Positions 55,801 to 64,000 of a stretch of DNA of 64,000 nt are shown in pieces; position 1 is the first letter of the stretch; each line of letters opens with the position of its first letter. This DNA comes from Watersipora subatra. Lineage: Eukaryota; Bryozoa; Gymnolaemata; Cheilostomatida; Watersiporidae. The notes under the pieces were generated by a model. It ran no database searches and was not told the origin of the DNA. It saw nothing but the letters and a program-made list of their open reading frames with translations. Location of the stretch: positions 806,001 through 870,000 of the forward strand of contig NC_088710.1 in the NCBI RefSeq assembly GCF_963576615.1, given 5' to 3'. Position numbers and translations under genes: made by a program.

Positions 55801-58800
55801 CTAAACCCGATAGCCTCTATATACATAAAGTAAATCTGAGAATGGACGAACTTCGTACGCTAAGGGTTGACTGTATATCTAATAATTATTAAGAAGTGAT
55901 TGCGACTAGACAGTAGTCAGTAGTACCAAGAGATGCAATACCATGTCTCACAACTCACTGGTAATGGTATACAAAGATTCTGGTAAACTGTCGATAGCAA
56001 TAAAATGCTGTATCTTTTGTATGATATTCATCATCAATGATGCACATGATGCAAACTAAATAGCTGAATATGATAGCAAACAGAAAAGCTACCAAGACAG
56101 AAAGGTAAAGGGCAATAAAAGAGGGGGGTAATAATAGGGGAGGGTAATAAGAGGGGAGGGGGCAATCAGAGGGGAGGGGGATAATACGAGGGGAAGGGCA
56201 ATAAGAGGGGGGTGATTATAGGAGAGGGGGCAATTAGAGGGGAGGGGGCAATAAGAGGGGAGGAGGGCAATAAGAGGGGAGGGGGATAATAAGAGGGAAA
56301 GGGGCAATAAGAGGAGGGGGTGATTATAGGAGAGGAGACAATTAAAGGAGAGGGAGGCAATAAGAGGGGAGGTGTGCAATAAAAGGGGAGGTGTGCAATA
56401 AAAGGGGAGGTGTGCAATAAAAGGGGAGGGGGCAATAAGAGGGGAGGGGGCAATAAGAGGGGAGGGGGCAATAAGAGGGGGGGGGCAATAAGAGGGGAGA
56501 GGCAATGAGAGGAGGGGGGCAATGAAGGAGTAGGAAGAGGCTAGACAGCAACTCTAACTTGAGATTAGAGGAGAGAAAGCAATGCTAATATGATATCTTA
56601 CCAAGAAGAACCATGTGGATCCCATGGTCCCAGACAAACCCAACAAAAGTCTGTTTTACAGCTTTGGTTTCTGCAGACCATGTGATTACAACCTCCATCT
56701 TTCTCTATTGTCACTTGACATTTGGGACATTCCTAAAGCAGAGAAAAGTAAGTATGTGTAAAAGAATGACAGGTGTTGCAGGTGACCCAACAACTACTGT
56801 CAGTAAGAGAATGACAGGTGTTGCAGGTGATCCAACAACTACAGTAAAGGAACTAGCCAAGCAGAAAATAGAAAACCTCTGGAAACGTGAGAGGATAAGT
56901 GGTGGCATACAACAATACGGTCAAACCTAGAAAAGAAAAACTCCAGAAACTGCACCATAAGAAGAAAAATCTCTGGAGTGCAACTGGAGAAACCAAAGAT
57001 AGTAAATGGTTACTCCCCTGCTAATCAAGAGTGCTAACCGGGGTATTAGTTCTGAAAACTTTGAACAGCGAACACTGAGAGAAATCATAGAAATACGAAC
57101 CTTTGTGTTTGCTGCTATCCAATTAGAGGTTTCACTGTCGTCATCACATTTTTTCACCCACTTTTTAAGCCAATAACATTTGACAGGATCATGCCACACC
57201 TCTCCACACCGAAAACTAAAAAGATCATCTATTGAATACTGAGGAACAGTACTCATCGGTATAACTATACTAGTACTCATCTGTATAACTATACTAGTAC
57301 TCATCAGAATAACTATACTAGTACTCATCGGTATAACTATGCTAGTACTCATAGGTATAACTATACTAGTACTCATCTGTATAACTATACTAGTACTCAT
57401 CAGTATAACTATACTAGTACTCATCTGTATAACTATACTAGTACTCATCGGTATAACTATACTAGTACTCATCGGTATAACTATACTAGTACTCATCTGT
57501 ATAACTATACTAGTACTCATCGGTATAACTATACTAGTACTCATCGGTATAACTATACTAGTACTCATCGGTATAACTATACTAGTACTCATCGGTATAA
57601 CTATACTAGTACTCATCGGTATAACTATACTAGTACTCATCGGTATAACTATACCAGTACTCATCGGTATAACTATACTAGTACTCATCAGTATAACTAT
57701 ACTAGTACTCATCGGTATAACTATATTAGTACTCATCGGTATAACTATACTAGTAGTCATCGGTATAACTATACTAGTACTCATCGATATAACTATACTC
57801 ATCGGTATAACTATACTAGTACTCATCGGTATAACTATACTAGTACTCATAGGTATAACTATATTAGTACTCATCGGTATAACTATACTAGTACTCATCG
57901 GTATAACTATACTAGTACTCATCGGTATAACTATACTAGTACTCATCGGTATAACTATACTAGTACTCATCGGTATAACTATACTAGTACTCATCGGTAT
58001 AACTATACCAGTACTCATCGGTATAACTATACTAGTACTCATCAGTATAACTATACTAGTACTCATCGGTATAACTATATTAGTACTCATCGGTATAACT
58101 ATACTAGTAGTCATCGGTATAACTATACTAGTACTCATCGATATAACTATACTCATCGGTATAACTATACTAGTACTCATCGGTATAACTATACTAGTAC
58201 TCATAGGTATAACTATATTAGTACTCATCGGTATAACTATACTAGTACTCATCGGTATAACTATACTAGTACTCATCGGTATATCTATACTAGTACTCAA
58301 CGGTATAACTATATTAGTACTCATCGGTATAACTATACTAGTAGTCATCGGTATAACTATACTAGTACTCATCGGTATAACTATATTAGTACTCATCGGT
58401 ATAACTATACTAGTAGTCATCGGTATAACTATACTAGTACTCATCGATATAACTATACTCATACTCATCGGTATAACTATACTAGTACTCATCGGTATAA
58501 CTATACTAGTACTCATAGGTATAACTATATTAGTACTCATCGGTATAACTATACTAGTACTCATCGGTATAACTATACTAGTACTCATCGGTATATCTAT
58601 ACTAGTACTCAACGGTATAACTATATTAGTACTCATCGGTATAACTATACTAGTAGTCATCGGTATAACTATACTAGTACTCATCGGTATATCTATACTA
58701 GTACTCAACGGTATAACTATATTAGTACTCATCGGTATAACTATACTAGTACTCATCGGTATAACTATACTAGTACTCATCAATATAACTATACTAGTAC

Positions 58801-61800
58801 TCATCGGTATAACTATACTAGTACTCATCGGTATAACTATACTAGTACTCATCGGTATAACTATACTAGTACTCACCGGTATAACTATACTAGTACTCAT
58901 AGGTATAACTATACTAGTACTCATCGGTATAACTATACTAGTACTCATCGGTATAACTATACTAGTACTCATAGGTATAACTATACTAGTACTCATCGGT
59001 ATAACTATACTAGTACTCATCGATATAACTATACTCATACTCATCGGTATAACTATACTAGTACTCATCGGTATAACTATACTAGTACTCATAGGTATAA
59101 CTATACTAGTACTCATCGGTATAACTATACTAGTACTCATCGGTATAACTATACTAGTACTCATCGGTATATCTATACTAGTACTCAACGGTATAACTAT
59201 ATTAGTACTCATCGGTATAACTATACTAGTAGTCATCGGTATAACTATACTAGTACTCATCGGTATAACTATACTAGTACTCATAGGTATAACTATACTA
59301 GTAGTCATCGGTATAACTATACTAGTACTCATCGGTATAACTATACTAGTACTCATAGGTATAACTATACTAGTAGTCATCGGTATAACTATACTAGTAC
59401 TCATCCGTATAACTATACTAGTACCCACCGATAGATATAATAAACCTTTATTATATCTATTTATTTATATCAATGTACTCACGACAATAACTAGACAAGA
59501 ACTCACCAGAACCTGTGGCCACAAGAGCAAGTGACAGGCTTGCAGTCTACATAAGTCACTTTAACGGCGCAGCCGCAATCAGCAGCTGGGCACCAGCGGA
59601 GTAGTCTGTTGCACTATAATAGACAGTGATAGAAACATAAGTTTAAACTAACATAATGGTTGCAGCAAATACGGGAGGTGATAACTCTGAAGCACTAGCA
59701 TACCTCCACAAAGCTGTTGGTGATCAGGTGTTGATATTTGAGTCTTACTGTTGGCTCTCTGACGAGGCGCCTGCAAGCACATAAGTCTAAATTAAAACAA
59801 TAGACAACTCTTAAACGCGACGTGTGCTCTGATACTAATTTTAAAATAGCTCAGCCAGTTGAACTCCAAACAGCAGCAGATATTTGATTTACAATGATTT
59901 ACTACATACAGTAGTTGCATAGCAACCGATCGCTAATGATTGTCGCTGCGTCGTATTTCACTTCTAGAGAAACTTGAAAACGGTTCTAACCTAATATACG
60001 AATAACATGAGACAGAAATGAATGTAAGACAAAGATATTTCCATCGGTTGGTGACAGGAAAATTTCCATTCATACTCTATTGCCAATGAAAACCGACGCT
60101 AAAAAAAGAATCTGATTGCTGGCTAACTTTTGCAAGGCTTTAGAACTCAAGAACAAGGGCTATATTAGTATAATATTCTTATAAACTTTGGTCGAGCACC
60201 GTTCAAGGTCAGTTTAAGGCCAGTAGCAGCTTGGCCAGCATCTCAGGTAAGAGTTTTGTTTAATAGTCAATTAATTGATCAGATCTATCCACAGCATAAA
60301 CCGAAGTTGTCAGTACAAAATAACAGACATCTGTTTCAAGGCAACTTGTTTCAAGGCAACTTAATCACGGATGCCGTGAAACAAGAGGCTACAATTAAAC
60401 TAAAAGCTAGCCTTCTGTGAGACAGACGACAGCGGTGACTTACATCACTGTGACATCATCGACTAAAATGTGGCAGGCGTGGGCGGGGCAAGATATGGTC
60501 TGACCCATACCCTCATGAAGTATTTTGGTAGATAAATAGTCATTCCAGCATTGCTCACAGAAAAGATGGCCGCACTCGAGACCCGTCATGTTCTACAAGA
60601 GTAAATGGCCTACTAAGGCATTTGACATTTGAGCTTGTGGTGCACACACGTGCGTCACCTGATCAGCTCTGTGACAGTCACAGACTTTAATAGTAACAGG
60701 GAAGATAACTCAGCATTAAGAGTAATTTCCTCGTGAAACAATTATTAACCATCTAGCGCGCTTGATCGGGTCAATACTGAATACTGAGTCTAGCGGGCTA
60801 CCTAATCCACTTACTGCTCTGCGCAGCACATCGTTATCGTGGCATTTGCTTTTGCACAAATATTTTAAAAAAGAATTTTGTTCAAGATAGCCTGATATTT
60901 GTCAGAAAGACTAATATAATTGAGTGGGTGTTGTCTTTCTTTTAGTTTTAGCTACACTCAAAATATAAACACAGCCCAGTTTTTTACTTTTGCGTGAGAT
61001 ACGGATATATAAAGTTTCATATAGTCAGTCGTTAATTAAAATGCTATCATTACTTTAACAGCCCCTCCTATAAAAGGTCGACTTAAGGATGCAAAGTTGT
61101 GACTTGCTTTACAATTCACAACGAAGTGGTTATTACCACACACGCTGTTAATACACCCATGTCACACCTCCTTTAAGCTGCCAGTAAAAATGAGAATGCA
61201 ATTTGACTTGACACAAAAAAGCCTGAATTACCACAAGAACTCAGGGACACTTATGGATACAGGGTGCTCTTTGTAGGAGCAACAGAGCCATGCAAATAAT
61301 CTGATGCAACACCATCATCATTTTAAAGACGGTTAAAGGGCATTTGAAGACTAAGAAGGCCCATCTTACGACTTTCGCCGAAATGTTACAAATGTCTTAG
61401 TGTAAAAACAGTTGTCACAAAAACTAAAATAAATAGTTTTATATTATTGCAATTAATTTCAGACTTTGCAAAAATTAACTCATCAGTTTGGCTTAGCGTC
61501 AGGAGTGGCCGATTAGAATCAAGCGATTTAAATCATCCCAAAAAATCATGTTTGATGATTTTTTTATTTTTCCATGTCAAAAATGGGACTTATAGAAGGT
61601 CTACTGTGAATATGAACTGCACAACTTGGTCAAAATTGAAATAAAACAACTTTTAATAAATTGAAGTGATGCAAAGCTGTTTAGTTATGTTGCTAATGTT
61701 TTTGTGTCGCAAACTTCAACAAAATAAAATAATACTATGTTAGTGGTTATGAAAAAAAGCTGGTAAGTGATGTTTTCAAAAATCCAATTTAAATCAAAAA

Positions 61801-63330
61801 GATCTGATTTAAATCACAAAAATCCAGATTTTTTTTAAAAATCATGATTTTTTCCAACCTTGCTTAGCAACATTAAAAGATATCAGGTAGTGTACTTGAT
61901 GGGAGCAGCTGTCTGTGTGACTAAGCATTAGGAACACAACTCTAACATGCTTAGTATTCTGAAGCAAGAGCAAACAACTTCCGATGAGTGTGCCTGTCCA
62001 GCCAGTTTGGCCAGCGTTAGTCATGACTAATCAACTTGAAATTCACTCTTCTGATCGAATGAAAAGCTGATCGATGAAAAAACTTTGAACGCCACACAAA
62101 CAGTGTATCATCCCGAAATCGTACAGCGTTACGATCTTGTGCGACCGAAAGCTAGTCATCAATGATACGCTAGAATGTCCCTACCTGTGCAGGCATGCCT
62201 GAGAAGCAAATTTCGCAGTCAAAATTCTTAGCCACTGCTGCCGATCTAGTGCGACAGCTCTTGGTGCTGCTGCTTGGGGTCGTCGAAGTTACGGCATTGC
62301 GACTAGTAGATGCTGCAATATTTCATATTTTCAGTTTATGTGAATCTCTAGTCGGCATGTAGAGATGTATCAACACTATGTATCTATGTGATTCATATGA
62401 AACTGTATCTATGTGATTCATATTACACTGTATTTTGTGTCTTCCTTTTGAGCTGAGTGAGCAAAAAAAAAATAAAATTGTTTCCTTAAAACGCAAGCAA
62501 AAAACTACAGAGCAAACATTTCAGATAACTTCATTTGAAAATCGGCGATGTTATCTAGTAGTTATTGCAAGCAAAAGCCATGAAAAACATGGCTTTGAGT
62601 TTTTAAAAATAGGGAAGCTCTCATTAAACTTACAGCCATGACAATTTAAAATACAATTCAAAAAAACAAATGCCGAGAAAATATATCTAGAATAATTCTG
62701 AGTTCATTCAAATTTTGAGCAGTCGCAAGCTCTACAACTCTATCTGTGGTCTCTACCTGCGGCCACCATCTGTGCGAGCTCCATTTTCTGTATCGCTAAG
62801 GCTACACCTCCATTTGCTCATCTTTAATATGTCAGCAATAAATATGAGCCACATAAATAACATATTTCTATTGATGAATATTTTATTTAATTTTTACATA
62901 TAATTTTATAAATAGTTTAATATGTATTTGTTTAATGTTACATGTAATTGCCTGAAGTATTTGTTATCAAGTTCTTGTGTTGCGGAACGAATTGAATAAA
63001 ACACAGTGCATGTTCATAAGAACAGTTGCTACCACACACCACAGTTTTGAGATAGGAAGTAAATAATGAAACAGAATAATCTTATATACCAAGGTTTGGC
63101 TGTATACAGGATTTTTACGCAAGCTCACAAGTCTTACAGCTAATGGAACTAACATTAAGGTAGAGTAATTGTGACTCACCAACACTTGACGAGGCCCTCG
63201 ACAAGCCTGGATTCACTATATGTGCCTCATCAAAAAGTCTTGCTTGGTCTCCATCGTAATATCTTTCTATGAGTTTTTCCTTGTCCCAACGAAAATGATT
63301 CAATAAAATTCTTGTAATGGTTGCTGGCAA
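49875..63330 (-). CDS. ARIH1: Ariadne-1 RBR E3 ubiquitin ligase (5' exons outside window)
   Basis: Eleven exons: 63330-63180, 62312-62185, 60592-60444, 59770-59704, 59613-59507, 57215-57101, 56732-56602, 54074-53933, 53829-53653, 53512-53400, 49962-49875. Phases agree throughout and give 455 residues; vertebrate ARIH1 has about 557, so roughly 100 N-terminal residues lie beyond 63330. In order: UBA-like region ([19 protein letters not shown]), RING1 (CEICFSGM ... [10 protein letters not shown]), in-between RING ([13 protein letters not shown] ... [11 protein letters not shown]), RING2/Rcat ([20 protein letters not shown] with the active-site Cys in GGC), and the Ariadne domain ([27 protein letters not shown]). 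The family transfers ubiquitin through a thioester on that Cys and is activated by neddylated cullins. The terminus ELWEYQSGL differs slightly from the usual ending. The last intron (3.4 kb) holds two TTAA elements. Confidence 0.97.
50245..51475. mobile_element. TTAA-flanked TIR element, first of two
   Basis: 1231 bp with inverted repeats of about 130 bp beginning AGAATAGAGAAAGCATAATA, flanked by TTAA at 50241-50244 and 51476-51479. Its interior has no transposase-like frame; the short minus-strand frame ending [20 protein letters not shown] is shared with the second copy but has no known motif. TTAA target use suggests mobilisation by a piggyBac-type enzyme. The tips do not resemble those of the piggyBac relic at 3047-3980. 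Confidence 0.88.
51480..52707. mobile_element. TTAA-flanked TIR element, second of two
   Basis: 1228 bp, same orientation as and nearly identical to the first. It shares the central TTAA (51476-51479) with it and is closed by TTAA at 52708-52711. The junction is a perfect palindrome of the two tips around TTAA. Confidence 0.88.
52740..52815. repeat. GA-rich microsatellite
   Basis: (GAGAGG)n/(GA)n tract in the last ARIH1 intron. Confidence 0.95.
54075..56104 (-). other. ARIH1 intron, no other feature
   Basis: Part of the 2.5-kb intron between exons 56732-56602 and 54074-53933. AT-rich with only short open frames; nothing else was recognised. Confidence 0.5.
56105..56525. repeat. Purine-rich minisatellite, unit 17-20 bp
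   Basis: Over 20 degenerate units of GCAATAAGAGGGGAGGGG. The plus strand is almost purely purine apart from short CAAT/TAAT blocks. Proline/leucine/serine-rich open frames on the minus strand are a by-product. Confidence 0.95.
57249..59430. repeat. 24-bp minisatellite, about 90 copies
   Basis: The unit is TACTCATCGGTATAACTATA followed by CTAG. It lies in the ARIH1 intron between 57215 and 59507. Variants include CTGTAT, AGTAT, ATATTAG, AGTAGTCAT and truncated units (CATCGATATAACTATACTCAT). Blocks of variants recur, for example ATACCAGTAC at 57651 and 58005 (354 bp apart), showing higher-order duplication. As 24 is divisible by 3 and the unit lacks stops in the relevant frames, it leaves open frames of 833 codons (minus) and 731 codons (plus). 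Confidence 0.98.
60593..62184 (-). other. ARIH1 intron with a MITE-like repeat
   Basis: At about 61505-61860, AT-rich blocks with GATTTAAATCA and AAAATCATGATTTTT motifs occur in opposite orientations, suggesting a decayed fold-back element of about 350 bp. Nothing else was recognised. Confidence 0.45.
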
Positions 63331-64000
63331 CTAAAACACGTATTAAACATTTACGTATGTCATCAAGCAAGTTATATAGCAAGCTATATTATAGCGCTCT
63401 TCAAATTATCAGAAAAAGCTAAAACAGGTACATTTTGATGGCAATATCTGTTGAACTGCGGCACTCACCCACTATCATACATTCATGCACTGGCTAATGG
63501 TTGGCCAGCCTTATGACCTTCGGCACATGCCACCATACTACCTTCTGTTTCTTATTCTAATGCATTCTCAATGTATTCCCTAGCATAAGATCTAAATAAC
63601 AGCGCATCAAAAAACAAAATGAGGTCAGAAGCTTTTAGTTTACTAATGTCTTTTCACATAGCATATGCATCTAAGTTTAAATAGTCGCACAAATTATTCC
63701 ATTATTTAAATTTTACATACTAGAATTAAGATATTCACTTGCTGATCTTTTCTTAAATGGCTAGATTGATTGTTAGTCCATCTGCTTTCCTTTTTTCCAG
63801 AGAATTCAAGGAACCTTACCTCTAACTAACAATATAACTAGTTTTGTAGCTTATGAGCTGATCTAAGCCAAACTACGCAAACAAAAACCTAATATAAGCA
63901 AACCAGATTACCAAAACCAATATGGCCTTCTCTAGCCGTACCACTAAGAATAGATTGGCGTTAGCTAATATTCTCAAGATACCTTGCGTTGGCAAATAAA
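63331..64000 (-). other. ARIH1 upstream intron, no exon seen
   Basis: The acceptor TTTTAG precedes the exon at 63330. The expected preceding coding part of ARIH1 could not be found up to the window end, so it probably lies beyond 64000. Confidence 0.5.

Noticed and set aside
56089..56551. Pro/Leu/Ser-rich proteins
   Set aside because: Three overlapping frames of the purine-rich minisatellite; intronic.
56927..59534. Very long open frames (833 and 731 codons) as repeat proteins
   Set aside because: They are read through a 24-bp minisatellite within an ARIH1 intron, on both strands at once; the non-repeat ends are intron or exon shadow.
1..64000. CRISPR arrays, operons, bacterial promoters
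   Set aside because: The tandem arrays are contiguous units without spacers, and the genes have spliceosomal introns.

Overview
The window is nuclear DNA of an animal. Several multi-exon genes have canonical GT..AG introns whose phases can be followed from exon to exon, one gene is a clear Ariadne-1 (ARIH1) orthologue, and the DNA is AT-rich and crowded with gypsy, LINE, piggyBac-like, pogo-like and Helitron-like elements. A marine lophotrochozoan (mollusc or allied phylum) is my inference, not something the sequence proves. Nothing prokaryotic was seen.

Layout. 1-1141: a stray partial copy of the segment at 42301-43705, holding a dead copy of exon 3 of a membrane-protein gene and its 32-bp minisatellite. 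1436-11078: a tRNA-like sequence split by a large terminal-inverted-repeat (TIR) element (1477-10967, 9-bp target duplication). The element carries a multi-exon Ulp1/SENP-like (C48) cysteine protease gene on the minus strand. That gene has a piggyBac relic in one intron and a young, intact Ty3/gypsy element (5737-10326, identical LTRs, GAAAT target duplication) inside a coding exon. 11284-18765: an older, frameshifted gypsy element on the minus strand. 18766-24059: mostly repeats, including a gag-protease relic (20180-21995). 24060-39240: a tandem duplication of a locus in which a small plus-strand gene with a CS/p23-like end faces the 3' end of the minus-strand membrane-protein gene. Copy A (24060-33204) is degraded and invaded by a 5'-truncated LINE and a Helitron-like element that carries two exons of an axonemal dynein heavy chain. 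Copy B (33205-39240) holds the working 3' end. 38281-46121: the membrane-protein gene, four predicted membrane helices and a long cytoplasmic tail, six exons. 49875-63330: eleven exons of ARIH1 on the minus strand; its introns hold two tandem TTAA-flanked elements sharing one TTAA, a purine/pyrimidine minisatellite and a 2.2-kb 24-bp minisatellite that stays open on both strands.

How it fits together. ARIH1 and the membrane-protein gene look like the working host genes. Most of the rest records repeated transposition and local duplication. The most notable items are the protease-bearing TIR element in a tRNA-like target with tiny end-only derivatives beside it, the minisatellite built from a 3' splice site, and the transposon-borne dynein exons.
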